From Williamsia sp. 1135 (GTDB lineage: Bacteria > Actinomycetota > Actinomycetes > Mycobacteriales > Mycobacteriaceae): a stretch of DNA of 64,000 nucleotides. A program made the translations under genes and the position numbers. Positions 43,737 to 51,650 of the stretch are shown here, piece by piece; the stretch's first letter is position 1, and every line of letters starts with the position of its first letter. Under the pieces are notes generated by a model that saw nothing but the letters and a program-made list of their open reading frames with translations, was not told the origin of the DNA and ran no database searches. The stretch covers positions 19,147-83,146 of the forward strand of contig NZ_MJEI01000085.1 of assembly GCF_002095395.1 (NCBI RefSeq), written 5' to 3'.

Positions 43737-44239
43737 ACACGCCGATGTACGACCGGACCACCAGAATGGTCCGGTTCAAGGAACTGTCGATGCCCATGAC
43801 ACAGGCGCTGGCCGAGCACGCCGAGAGCAGGCAGCTGGTGCTCTCCGACGAGATGCCGGCCTGGCTGACGCACAGCGTGAACCTGCCGTCACAGTCGTTA
43901 CTGGGAAAATTGCTCGGGCACAAGGCCAATCGCACCGACCGCGACAAGGAGCACGACGTGCTCGTGGTGCTGCACACCACACACGTCATCATCGTGACCT
44001 CGGGAGAGAAACGCGGTACGTCGGCTTTGTCGCTGCCGATCGAACACGCGACGATCCGGGTGGGAAGCGCGCTCGAAACGGCCTTCTCGTCGGTTGAGGA
44101 CGCCGGGTTCACGCTGGGTGGTTTCCCCGGTGATCACGGAAAGTCCGGCACGTTCTACATCGGGCTGGGGACCGAACCGGCAGGCGCCGAGTGCGCGGAA
44201 GCGATCAGAGCTGCGATCACCGACGCGAAGAACCCCTGA
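43733..44239 (+). CDS. Hypothetical soluble protein downstream of DMT-like gene
   Basis: This 168-residue protein has no transmembrane helix. The central part (LVVLHTTHVIIVTSGEKRGTSALSLPIEHATI) looks like the beta-sheet of a PH-like domain, but I do not recognise a family. The ATG overlaps the upstream stop (ATGA), so it is translated together with the transporter-like gene and may act with it. Confidence 0.65.
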   Translation: MNTPMYDRTTRMVRFKELSMPMTQALAEHAESRQLVLSDEMPAWLTHSVNLPSQSLLGKLLGHKANRTDRDKEHDVLVVLHTTHVIIVTSGEKRGTSALSLPIEHATIRVGSALETAFSSVEDAGFTLGGFPGDHGKSGTFYIGLGTEPAGAECAEAIRAAITDAKNP

Positions 44240-44257
44240 TTTCTCCGAGAACACCGA

Positions 44258-44899
44258 TCAGCCGGTCAACGACTCCCGCAGGTCCTTGTCCAGCGAGGCA
44301 CGCAGGAGGGCGGCAGCGAACTTCGCGTTGGACGAGGGCGTGAGGTCGGCGAGTTTCTCCGGGTCTGCAGGTAGATTCAGGTCCTGTGCCGCACCCAGCG
44401 ATTTGGGGTCGTAGAACGGCGCGACCCACGGCCAGACGTCCTGCACCTCACGAAGGAAGATGTCGGCCCCTACCGGTCCGATGCCCTTGAACTCCTGCAG
44501 GAGTTCGCGCGCCTTCCCCACGTCACCGTCGCACGCCGACGCGAGCTTGCGGAGATCACCGTCATAGGTATCGATGAGCAGGTGTGAGCCCTCCGTGAGC
44601 CGGGTGGCGGTGCTCTCGTCGTAGCGGGCGTAGTGTCCGCGTCCCAGCGCCGCGATGATCGCCGAGCGGTCGGCGTCGATCACCGCCTTCGGGTTGCGCA
44701 GACCTGCGTCGAAGAGTTCACGCGCAGCGCCGACCGCGATCTCTGCGGAGATTCGCGCGCTCAGCAGCATCGTCAACACCAGGAGCTCGAACAGCGGTAT
44801 CGGTGTGTCCTCCAACCGAATACCTGCCTCGTCGGCGTAGGTCCGACCTGCCCGCCTGTCGAGTTCGGCGGCAACCGATCTCTGTTCCTTCGTGCTCAC
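44258..44899 (-). CDS. HhH-GPD (endonuclease III-like) protein without Fe-S cluster
   Basis: This 213-residue helical protein has the helix-hairpin-helix GIGPVGADIFLREVQ (about 145-159), as in base-excision DNA glycosylases. The catalytic lysine of endonuclease III (GxGxKTA) is replaced by Val-Gly, and the C-terminal four-cysteine cluster is absent. A glycosylase with only the aspartate, or a non-catalytic DNA binder, is possible. It lies 19 bp from the preceding convergent gene. Confidence 0.75.
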   Translation of the reverse strand: MSTKEQRSVAAELDRRAGRTYADEAGIRLEDTPIPLFELLVLTMLLSARISAEIAVGAARELFDAGLRNPKAVIDADRSAIIAALGRGHYARYDESTATRLTEGSHLLIDTYDGDLRKLASACDGDVGKARELLQEFKGIGPVGADIFLREVQDVWPWVAPFYDPKSLGAAQDLNLPADPEKLADLTPSSNAKFAAALLRASLDKDLRESLTG

Positions 44900-44951
44900 G
44901 GGACTTTCCTTTCGCCGACGATTTCACCGGGTGGGTTGATGCCCGGGGTGC

Positions 44952-45800
44952 TCAACCGGGCAGGGTCTCACCGCCGATGGGCGCGAGGACTTCTCCGCTG
45001 TAGTACGACGACATGACGTCGGAAGCGAAGAACACGTAGGACGGGGCGATCTCGTCCGGCTGGGCCGCCCGACCGTAGGGCACCTGCTCCCCGAAATCCT
45101 CGACCTTGTCCGCGGGCATGGTGGCAGGGATCAGCGGCGTCCACACCGGTCCCGGCGCAACGCAGTTGACCCGGATCCCGCGATCGAGGAGGTTCTGGGC
45201 CAGCGAGTAGGTCAGCGCGGTGACGGCGCCCTTGGTGGCCGAATAGTCGATCAATGACTTGTTCCCGCGTAGTCCGTTGATGGAACCGGTGTTGATGATC
45301 GCCGCACCGCGTCCGAGGCATTTCAGCGCCGCATGGGTGACGTAGTAGAAGCTGTCGATGTTCACGCTGAACGTACGCCGCCACTGCTCCGGCGTGATCT
45401 CGGCGAAGTCATCGACCGGTTGCTGGTAGGCAACGTTGTTGACCAGTATCTCCAGACCGCCCAGGTCGGCTGCCGCCCGGTCGACGACATCCAGACAGTG
45501 CGCCGGGTCTGCGAGATCGCCGGCATAGGTGAAGCATCTGCGCCCCTGCTCCTCCACCAGCTTCTTGGTGTGCTCGGCGTCCTCGGATTCCGACAGATAG
45601 GCGATAGCTACATCCGCCCCTTCTTTCGCGAACGCAACTGCCACCGCGCGGCCGATGCCCGAATCGCCGCCGGTGATCAGGGCACGCTTGCCGAGGAGTA
45701 GCTCACGCCCCTTGTACGACCGCATCTCGTCGTTCGGCTTCTCGGCCATATCGCCTGTGCTGCCCGGATATTCGATGTTCTCCGCGCGGTGTTCGCCCAT
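44952..45800 (-). CDS. SDR oxidoreductase of the general-stress type (YhdG/GSP39-like)
   Basis: This 282-residue short-chain dehydrogenase has an N-terminal extension (residues 1-32) typical of bacterial general-stress SDRs. The NAD(P) site is TGGDSGIG, with NNVAYQ, SING and YSATKGA as catalytic region. ATG 45800 has GGAGG seven bases upstream. A SigF/SigB-type promoter (GTTT-N17-GGGTAC) lies 30-56 bases upstream, divergent from the one in front of the ChaB gene. It is likely part of the local stress regulon; substrate unknown. Confidence 0.87.
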   Translation of the reverse strand: MGEHRAENIEYPGSTGDMAEKPNDEMRSYKGRELLLGKRALITGGDSGIGRAVAVAFAKEGADVAIAYLSESEDAEHTKKLVEEQGRRCFTYAGDLADPAHCLDVVDRAAADLGGLEILVNNVAYQQPVDDFAEITPEQWRRTFSVNIDSFYYVTHAALKCLGRGAAIINTGSINGLRGNKSLIDYSATKGAVTALTYSLAQNLLDRGIRVNCVAPGPVWTPLIPATMPADKVEDFGEQVPYGRAAQPDEIAPSYVFFASDVMSSYYSGEVLAPIGGETLPG

Positions 45801-45829
45801 GTGGATACCTCCGTGTCGTTGTGAGGGAG

Positions 45830-45856
45830 GTACCCGCTGCGAGCCGGCTACGAAAC
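45830..45856 (-). promoter_or_regulatory. SigF/SigB-type promoter for the stress SDR gene
   Basis: The minus strand reads GTTT, 17 bases, GGGTAC. The -10 element ends 30 bases before the start codon, leaving a short leader with a Shine-Dalgarno. Confidence 0.75.
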
Positions 45857-45861
45857 ATCTG

Positions 45862-45886
45862 GTTGGCACCGGGAGATTCGGGGTAT
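45862..45886 (+). promoter_or_regulatory. SigF/SigB-type promoter for the ChaB gene
   Basis: The plus strand reads GTTG, 15 bases, GGGTAT. It lies 41 bases before the start codon and six bases from the opposing promoter of the SDR gene. Confidence 0.7.
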
Positions 45887-45926
45887 TCCAGGTCGGTTGA
45901 TGTGACAACGCGCAGAAGGGAACACC

Positions 45927-46346
45927 ATGCCCAAGACCACCAAGTCAGGTGCACCGAAGAAGAGCGAGTTACCGAGCACCCTGCTGAAGTCGAAAAAGAA
46001 GGCCCAACGCACCTTCACAAAAACTTACGACTCGGCGATGGACCAGTACAACGACACCAAACGCGCCCACCGGGTGGCTTTCGACGCACTCAAGCACAGC
46101 TACGAGAAGGTCGGCGACCACTGGGAGGCGAAGAAGAAGCGCGGCCCGTCCGACGATCGGGCGAAGAGCGGAGGGCCCAACGCCAAGGGCAAGAGCGCCG
46201 AGGGTGTCGACGCCAACGCAAGCAAGAAGCACCTCCTCAAGATTGCCCGCCGCCTCGATGTCAAAGGCCGGTCGGACATGAAGAAGAAGGAGCTGGTGTC
46301 CGCCATCAAGAAGGCGAACCGAAAGAAGACCGCCCGCAACCGGTGA
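45927..46346 (+). CDS. ChaB-domain protein with C-terminal Rho_N-like segment
   Basis: This is a 139-residue basic protein. Residues 12-68 match ChaB (LPSTLLKSKKKAQRTF, AFDALKHSYEKVGDHW), and residues 100-135 resemble a Rho_N/SAP-like helix pair (KKHLLKIARRLDVKGRSDMKKKELVSAI), often found in DNA- or RNA-binding proteins. AAGGGA precedes the ATG. A SigF-type promoter lies just upstream. Probably a stress-induced nucleic-acid-associated small protein; exact role unknown. Confidence 0.82.
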   Translation: MPKTTKSGAPKKSELPSTLLKSKKKAQRTFTKTYDSAMDQYNDTKRAHRVAFDALKHSYEKVGDHWEAKKKRGPSDDRAKSGGPNAKGKSAEGVDANASKKHLLKIARRLDVKGRSDMKKKELVSAIKKANRKKTARNR

Positions 46347-46360
46347 GGGTGCGGGCGGTC
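46328..46360. terminator. Intrinsic terminator at the end of the ChaB gene
   Basis: An 11-bp stem (46328-46338 with 46350-46360) overlaps the last codons of the ChaB gene. It lies between convergent genes and can serve both directions. Confidence 0.75.
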
Positions 46361-46376
46361 CGACGGCGGGTGATCC

Positions 46377-47555
46377 TCAGGGGTTCAGGAGGATCTTGAC
46401 GGCGCCGTCCTGCTTCTTCTGGAAGATCTCGTAGGCGTGCGGAGCCTCTTCCAACGACAGTTCGTGGGTCGCGAAGCTGTCGACGCCGAGCGGGTCGGCA
46501 TCGGTGAGGAGAGGCATGATGTCGTCAGCCCAGCGCTTCACGTTCGCCTGCCCCATCTTGAGGGTGACCTGCCTGTCGAACATCGAACCGAGTGGCAGCG
46601 GGTCCATGTCGCCTGCATACACCCCGATCAGGGATACGGTGCCGCCGCGGCGGACCGTGTCCAGGGCCGTGTACGCGGCACTGAGGCGGTCGACGCCCGC
46701 TGACTTGAAGACCGGTTGGGCGACGGCGTCCGGCAGCAGTCCGGCCATCGTCTGGACGATCTTCGCCCCGGTGGATCCGTGCGCTTCGGTGCCGACCGCG
46801 TCGATGACCGAGTCGGGCCCACGGCCGTCGGTGCGATCCCGCATGATCGCGCCGATGTCGTCGTTCTCTGACAGGTCGATGGTGTCGATCCCGCGGGCAC
46901 GGGCGCGCTCGAGTCGTTCCGGGACCAGGTCGACTGCAGTGACGTGGTAACCCTTGTGCGCCGCGATCCGTGCCGCCATGTCGCCGATCGGACCGAGACC
47001 GAGGACCGTCACCGAGCCACCGTCCGGGATGTTGGCGTACTCCACGGACTGCCACGCGGTGGGAAGGACATCAGACAGGTAGACGAAGCGTGAATCCGGT
47101 GGTCCGTCGGGCACTTTGATGTGGGTGAAGTCGGCGTGCGGTACGCGTAGGAACTGGGCCTGGCCGCCCGGCACCGAACCATAGAGCTGCGAGAAACCGA
47201 ACAGGGCGGCACCACGTCCCTCTGAGGTGACCTGGGTGGTCTCGCACTGGGTGGGTAGCGCGTGATCGCACATATAACAACTGCCGCAAGCGATCTGGAA
47301 CGGGATGACGACGCGGTCCCCGACCTCGAGGTTCTTGATCGCCGACCCGACCTCGACGACCCTGCCCATGGGTTCGTGGCCGAGGATGTCGCCCGGACTC
47401 ATGAAAGGTCCGAAGACCTCGTACAGGTGAAGGTCCGAACCGCAGATGTTGGTGGTCGTGATCTCGATGATGGCATCGGTCGGCTCTTCGATCTTCGGAT
47501 CGGGTACGGTCTCGACCCGCACATCGCGCTTTCCCTGCCAGGTCACTGCTCGCAT
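46377..47555 (-). CDS. Zinc-dependent alcohol/formaldehyde dehydrogenase
   Basis: This 392-residue medium-chain dehydrogenase has the catalytic zinc ligands in NICGSDLH and LGHEPMG. The structural zinc cysteines lie in ACGSCYMC...C and the NAD site in LGLGPIGDMAARIAAHKG. Its length and C-terminal part fit the glutathione-independent formaldehyde dehydrogenase-like subgroup. A promoter of the SigF type (GTTG-N15-GGGTAC) lies 39-63 bases upstream, divergent from the sigma-factor gene. It probably removes aldehydes under stress (inference). Confidence 0.86.
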   Translation of the reverse strand: MRAVTWQGKRDVRVETVPDPKIEEPTDAIIEITTTNICGSDLHLYEVFGPFMSPGDILGHEPMGRVVEVGSAIKNLEVGDRVVIPFQIACGSCYMCDHALPTQCETTQVTSEGRGAALFGFSQLYGSVPGGQAQFLRVPHADFTHIKVPDGPPDSRFVYLSDVLPTAWQSVEYANIPDGGSVTVLGLGPIGDMAARIAAHKGYHVTAVDLVPERLERARARGIDTIDLSENDDIGAIMRDRTDGRGPDSVIDAVGTEAHGSTGAKIVQTMAGLLPDAVAQPVFKSAGVDRLSAAYTALDTVRRGGTVSLIGVYAGDMDPLPLGSMFDRQVTLKMGQANVKRWADDIMPLLTDADPLGVDSFATHELSLEEAPHAYEIFQKKQDGAVKILLNP

Positions 47556-47593
47556 GTTGCGCCCCTTTCACGTGGGTGATTGCTTCTGACGAC

Positions 47594-47618
47594 GTACCCA
47601 CGGGCACGGGGCGACAAC
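47594..47618 (-). promoter_or_regulatory. SigF/SigB-type promoter for the zinc dehydrogenase gene
   Basis: The minus strand reads GTTG, 15 bases, GGGTAC, 39 bases before the start codon. Confidence 0.7.
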
Positions 47619-47656
47619 CATGTGCGCATGCGTGGACGAGAACGTGACAAGCTGGT

Positions 47657-47683
47657 GTTTGAGATACGCCCAGGTTGGGGTAC
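47657..47683 (+). promoter_or_regulatory. SigF/SigB-type promoter for the sigma factor gene (autoregulation)
   Basis: The plus strand reads GTTT, 17 bases, GGGTAC, 38 bases before the proposed GTG start of the sigma factor. This indicates positive autoregulation. Confidence 0.72.
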
Positions 47684-47720
47684 TCCGAGCAGGCCACATT
47701 CACTACGCGCAGATGGGACC

Positions 47721-48539
47721 GTGTTGGAGCGAGCCAAACCCAGGTCACGGGTCTCTGACGACTACTCCGATGTGGTTGCGACGATCGGACGGCTCAGGGA
47801 GTTGCCTGCCGACAGCACGCAGAGCGAACGCTTGCGCGAAGAGGTCATCACCAGGTGCTTGCCTCTGGCAGAGAACATCGCACGTCGTTTCAGCGGCCGC
47901 GGAGAGAATCACGACGACCTCGTCCAGGTGGCCCGGCTCGGACTCGTCAATGCCGTCGATCGATTCGATCCGGCGCACGGTTCCGAATTCGTGTCGTTCG
48001 CCGTCCCGACCATCATGGGTGAAGTCCGGCGCCACTTCAGGGATGCCGCCTGGGCGACTCGGGTTCCGCGTCGCCTGAAAGAACTCCACAAGTCGATCAG
48101 CGACGCGTCTGAGAATCTCTCGCAAAGGCTGGGCCGTGCACCATCGGCCAGCGAAATCGCCGCGGAGCTGGATCTCGAAGTCGCCGAGGTGACCGAGGGA
48201 TTGCTCGCTCGCGGTGCGTATCAGGCGCTGTCGACCGACTCCGGCGCCGCCGACGACGAGATCGGCGCCCCGTTGCTGGAGACGCTGGGCGCGGAGGATC
48301 CCGAATACGACCATGTCGAGAGCTATGTGGCGATCAGGCCTGCGTTGGCGAAGCTCGGTGAGCGGGAGCGGCGAATCCTGGTGCTGCGCTTCTTCGGTTC
48401 GCAGACGCAGACCGAGATCGCGAAGCAGATGGGCATCTCCCAGATGCACGTGTCTCGCATCCTCTCGAGCACCCTTGCGAAGCTTCGGGATGAGTTGGGA
48501 AGCGATGCGGCGGGTGATGCCAATGTATTTCTGCAATGA
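47721..48539 (+). CDS. sigF: SigF/SigB-family alternative sigma factor
   Basis: This protein of about 272 residues has regions 2 (DDLVQVARLGLVNAVDRFDP, FAVPTIMGEVRRHFRD), 3 (LGRAPSASEIAAELDL) and 4 (LGERERRILVLRFFGSQTQTEIAKQMGISQMHVSRILS). These belong to group 3 stress sigma factors of the SigF/SigB/SigG type. GTG 47721 is preferred over longer frames because an SigF-like promoter lies inside the longer frame. The anti-sigma-like gene follows rather than precedes it, the reverse of the mycobacterial usfX-sigF order. It very likely recognises the GTTT...GGGTA promoters nearby. SigF versus SigB naming is uncertain. Confidence 0.9.
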   Translation: MLERAKPRSRVSDDYSDVVATIGRLRELPADSTQSERLREEVITRCLPLAENIARRFSGRGENHDDLVQVARLGLVNAVDRFDPAHGSEFVSFAVPTIMGEVRRHFRDAAWATRVPRRLKELHKSISDASENLSQRLGRAPSASEIAAELDLEVAEVTEGLLARGAYQALSTDSGAADDEIGAPLLETLGAEDPEYDHVESYVAIRPALAKLGERERRILVLRFFGSQTQTEIAKQMGISQMHVSRILSSTLAKLRDELGSDAAGDANVFLQ

Positions 48540-48572
48540 GGCGGCCGGGGCTCGAGCGACTCCTCGTGCGGT

Positions 48573-48598
48573 GCTTAGAGCTCGTGGCAGTGGGGTAC
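48573..48598 (+). promoter_or_regulatory. Possible SigF-type promoter for the anti-sigma gene
   Basis: GGGTAC at 48593-48598 is a good -10 element, but only a poor -35 (GCTT) is found about 16 bases upstream. The call is tentative. Confidence 0.4.
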
Positions 48599-48633
48599 AC
48601 GTCCGAAGACCGCACTACGAGAGGGTCGAGTGT

Positions 48634-48705
48634 ATGTCGATCATGACCGATGAGCGGTGGATGCGGCAAGGTATTCTGCCCGCTGAAGGGGGACCGAAAT
48701 GGTGA
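48634..48705 (+). CDS. Leader peptide overlapping the anti-sigma start (23 aa)
   Basis: An ATG with AGAGGG eight bases upstream opens a 23-codon frame (MSIMTDERWMRQGILP...). It stops with TGA inside the first codons of the anti-sigma gene. The overlap suggests translational coupling. It could be a true micro-protein or only a leader. There is no homology I recognise. Confidence 0.35.
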   Translation: MSIMTDERWMRQGILPAEGGPKW

Positions 48706-49106
48706 TGGGTGGTGTGATGCATATCGATGAGGCCGCAGAGGCACCGGTGAACATTCGTGTCCCGGCCGACAAGTCGCAGGTGGCGATGATCAGGGCCATC
48801 GCCGAGACTCTCGCAGTCCTCGCGGACTTCTCGCTCGATGAGGTCGCCGACATCAAACTGGCGGTGGACGAGGCCGCGATGACGATCATCGCAGGCGCAT
48901 CGCCGGACGCTGAGTTGAAGGTCGCCTTGACCGCGGCGGATCAGAAGTTCCACGCGATCATCCAGTCCTGGTTTCCAGTGGACAATACGTTGGTGCAACA
49001 GGGTTTTGGCTGGCACGTCTTGCAGACGCTGACTTCGTTGGTTGCGGTGCACGAGGGCGAGACACGGCGGAACGGGCGACTGGTCGCCATCGAACTGTCG
49101 AAGTAG
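48699..49106 (+). CDS. rsbW: RsbW/UsfX-like anti-sigma factor with degenerate ATP site
   Basis: This 135-residue protein has the fold pattern of HATPase anti-sigma factors, but the usual N-box asparagine is replaced (DEAAMTII) and the DxGxG box is missing. A late GFGWHVLQTLT resembles the corresponding part of mycobacterial UsfX. It may sequester the sigma factor without kinase activity. AAGGGGGA precedes ATG 48699; a leader peptide overlaps the start. Position directly after the sigma-factor gene supports partnership. Confidence 0.75.
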   Translation: MVMGGVMHIDEAAEAPVNIRVPADKSQVAMIRAIAETLAVLADFSLDEVADIKLAVDEAAMTIIAGASPDAELKVALTAADQKFHAIIQSWFPVDNTLVQQGFGWHVLQTLTSLVAVHEGETRRNGRLVAIELSK

Positions 49107-49155
49107 GTTGTCGGCGCGCAGCCGAGACGGGTTGCGCGTCAGCCCGATCGACCGG

Positions 49156-50658
49156 CTACTCGGATCGGTCAGGCCGGTGGAGCGATCGGGTGGTCGGGCC
49201 TTCGAGAAGGGCTCCGTCATAGTTGAATCGGGAGCCGTGTAGCGGGCAGTCCCAGCTCCTTTCGGCGTCGTTCCATTCCAGGATCCCGTAGAGGTGGGGG
49301 CAGATCGCCGAAACACTGTGCTGCACACCGTCGACCGTACAAACACCTACGGGTCGAGCGCCGTGCCGGCGTACCACGCCCTGTCCCTCTCCCGGCGCGT
49401 CTTTGCTGGGCATCAGTGACTTGAGCGCAGTGCCCGCCCAACCCTTGGCCAGTTCGAATCCGACCTCGCTGTTGATGACCGCCGCAGTCGGCAGCCCGAG
49501 CAGCTGTTTCGGTCGAGAGGGGTCGAAGACGGGCGCCCACTGCGGCGCGCTTCCCAGGATGCGTCCGGACATCGACAGGGCCGCAGCCACACCGTTGGTC
49601 ATGCCCCACTTCGCGAAGCCGGTCGCCACCTGGATGTCGCCGTAACCGGGCGCGAGCTGACCCACGAAGGGAAGCTCGTCTATGGGCATGTAGTCCTGCG
49701 CAGACCAGCGTGCCCGCAATCGCGCCGTAGGGAAATGCGTTGTGGTCCAGTCGATGAGGTCGTCGACCAGCGCGCGTTCTGACCGCGCCCGGCCTACGGT
49801 GTGGCCGGCTCCACCGGTGAGGAGGAGGGGACCGCTCTCGCCGGGTGTCGTCCGCAGCGACCGTGACGGTTCGTCCACCGCCAGATACATGCCGTCCGCC
49901 AGGGGTTCCGAGACGTCGAAGGCCGCCGCATAGGAACGCTGTGGATGGAGTCTGGCGAAAAATGCGCCGCGATCGAGAATGGGTGTTCCCGTGGCCAGGA
50001 CGACCGATTGTGCGCGCACATCACCCTGCGCGGTGTGCAGGATCTGGTCGCCCTTCTTACGCCGCACGGTGACCACCCGGGTGTTCTCGTAGATGTCGGC
50101 GCCATGGGCGGCGGCATCAGCGATCAGCGCGGCGAGCACGTCCATCGGATCGAACTGGGCTTGGTCGTCCAGCGCCACCGCCGAACGGGCGGGGAATGGG
50201 ACGTCGAGCTGAGCGATGTGGCGTACGGGCAGGTCCACGCGGCGGGCCGCCCGTAGTTCCTCTTCGACGGTCTTGTCGCCGCTGCCGGACTGTGCGTAGG
50301 TGTATGCCGTCTGGATCTGGTGCGCGACCCCTTGTTCGCGGAGAAAGGCGAGCAGCCAGCGTTGTCCGTCGAGGTTGGCATCGACGTAGGCCCGGACGGT
50401 GTCCGCCGACTGTTTCCGGGAGATGGTCGACAGTCGGGTTCCCTGCAACACACTGAGCTTCGCGGTCGTGTTGCCGGTCGCGGCGGCACCGATGTGGCGT
50501 GCTTCGAGCAACGCGACCCGAAGTCCAGCCCGGGCCAGCAGCACCGCTGTTGTCGCGCCGGTGATCCCGCCACCGACCACGACGCACTCATAGCGTGAAT
50601 CCTCCGCCGGTCGTGACGGCGCTTCAACAGGGACCCGGGCAGACCAGAGTGCAGACAC
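49156..50658 (-). CDS. FAD-dependent oxidoreductase with C-terminal Rieske domain
   Basis: This 500-residue protein has an N-terminal DAO-type FAD domain (VVGGGITGATTAVLLARAG, about 28-46; late FAD motif near GDIQVATGFAKWGMTNG). A C-terminal Rieske [2Fe-2S] domain carries CPH and CPLHG ligands (about 455-485). This combination occurs in putative stress or detoxification enzymes of actinobacteria and Bacillus (YhfW-like). The GTG at 50658 is chosen because a SigF-type promoter (GTTT-N16-GGGTAT) ends nine bases upstream, making the mRNA almost leaderless. Substrate unknown. Confidence 0.86.
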   Translation of the reverse strand: MSALWSARVPVEAPSRPAEDSRYECVVVGGGITGATTAVLLARAGLRVALLEARHIGAAATGNTTAKLSVLQGTRLSTISRKQSADTVRAYVDANLDGQRWLLAFLREQGVAHQIQTAYTYAQSGSGDKTVEEELRAARRVDLPVRHIAQLDVPFPARSAVALDDQAQFDPMDVLAALIADAAAHGADIYENTRVVTVRRKKGDQILHTAQGDVRAQSVVLATGTPILDRGAFFARLHPQRSYAAAFDVSEPLADGMYLAVDEPSRSLRTTPGESGPLLLTGGAGHTVGRARSERALVDDLIDWTTTHFPTARLRARWSAQDYMPIDELPFVGQLAPGYGDIQVATGFAKWGMTNGVAAALSMSGRILGSAPQWAPVFDPSRPKQLLGLPTAAVINSEVGFELAKGWAGTALKSLMPSKDAPGEGQGVVRRHGARPVGVCTVDGVQHSVSAICPHLYGILEWNDAERSWDCPLHGSRFNYDGALLEGPTTRSLHRPDRSE

Positions 50659-50667
50659 GAAGGGGCA

Positions 50668-50693
50668 ATACCCTCGCGGGTGGGCACTCAAAC
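50668..50693 (-). promoter_or_regulatory. SigF/SigB-type promoter for the FAD-Rieske gene
   Basis: The minus strand reads GTTT, 16 bases, GGGTAT, ending nine bases before GTG 50658. It is the closest match to the mycobacterial SigF consensus in this window. Confidence 0.8.
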
Positions 50694-50717
50694 GCGCAGT
50701 TCACCGAGACGCATGAC

Positions 50718-51590
50718 TCATTGCCCGCGGCCGATGATCCGGGACAACAATGGCTTCAGGACCAGTCCGCCGAGGCGTTCGTAGGCACCCCCGGTGAGCC
50801 GCCAGGTGAGGTCGATGAGCCGGCCGTCGAGACCGACCACGATCCGGCGGCGATCCTGGGCAACCCCGGAGAGAATGGCTCGCGCTGCGCCTTCCGGACT
50901 GGACGCAGGCAGGATGTCATCGAATGCCTTTGTCACCCAACGCTGTACCTGCGTGTCAGGAAAGACTGCGTCCCGGGCGACGGCGGTGTTGACCGCCCCC
51001 GGGTACACCAGATGCGCGTGGACCCCGGAGCCGGAGACCGCGAGTTCGTGCTGCAGGGCCTCGGTGAATCCGCGTACCGCGAACTTCGACGCCGAATAGG
51101 AACTCTGCATCGGTGATGCGAGGAGTCCGAAAGCGCTCGAGGTGTTGACGATGTGGCCGCGGTCGCTGCGACGCAGATGGGGCAGGAACGCCTTGGTGCC
51201 GTTCAGTACTCCGCCGAAGTTCACGTCGAAGACACGCTTGCCGACGTCGTGGGGTTCGGACGCGACATCGATCACCGCCGTCTGCCCGGCGTTGTTGAAG
51301 ACGGCGAGAGGAACTCCCATCGAGGCCACCACATCGTCGGCGAATGACGCGACCGCGTACCGATCGGCGACGTCGACGATCGTGGTACTGACCCGCCGTG
51401 CTCTGGAACGGCAGGTGGCGGCGGTCTCCTCGAGGCCGCCCGAGTCGATGTCGCAGAGAGCGAGCGCCGCACCCGAGGAGGCCAACTGCTGCGCGAGGGA
51501 TCGGCCCATCCCTGAGGCCGCGCCGGTGACCACGACAGTCTGGTCGTAGAACAGGGCGCGGGCGGAGTCCGGGGTGCGGCGAGGAGGCAT
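50718..51590 (-). CDS. SDR oxidoreductase under SigF-type control
   Basis: This 290-residue short-chain dehydrogenase has TGAASGMG (about 21-28), NNAGQT, the SSAFG segment and YSASKFA as active site. The C-terminal extension VLKPLLSRIIG is usual for the long-chain/retinol-dehydrogenase-like group. A SigF-type promoter (GTTT-N14-GGGTAC) ends nine bases before the ATG, so the transcript is nearly leaderless. It is divergent from the phytoene-dehydrogenase-like gene and shares the -35 region with it. Substrate unknown. Confidence 0.85.
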   Translation of the reverse strand: MPPRRTPDSARALFYDQTVVVTGAASGMGRSLAQQLASSGAALALCDIDSGGLEETAATCRSRARRVSTTIVDVADRYAVASFADDVVASMGVPLAVFNNAGQTAVIDVASEPHDVGKRVFDVNFGGVLNGTKAFLPHLRRSDRGHIVNTSSAFGLLASPMQSSYSASKFAVRGFTEALQHELAVSGSGVHAHLVYPGAVNTAVARDAVFPDTQVQRWVTKAFDDILPASSPEGAARAILSGVAQDRRRIVVGLDGRLIDLTWRLTGGAYERLGGLVLKPLLSRIIGRGQ

Positions 51591-51599
51591 GGAGTGGAG

Positions 51600-51640
51600 G
51601 TACCCAGCGCCCGGTGTTTAAACGCCGCTCACGCGGCTAC
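51600..51640. promoter_or_regulatory. Overlapping divergent SigF-type promoters sharing a GTTTAAAC -35
   Basis: The palindrome GTTTAAAC (51616-51623) provides -35 GTTT on both strands. On the minus strand GGGTAC (51600-51605) follows after 14 bases. On the plus strand GGCTAC (51635-51640, one mismatch) follows after 15 bases. Both -10 elements lie 9-10 bases from their start codons. Confidence 0.7.
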
Positions 51641-51650
51641 CCAGGCAGGC

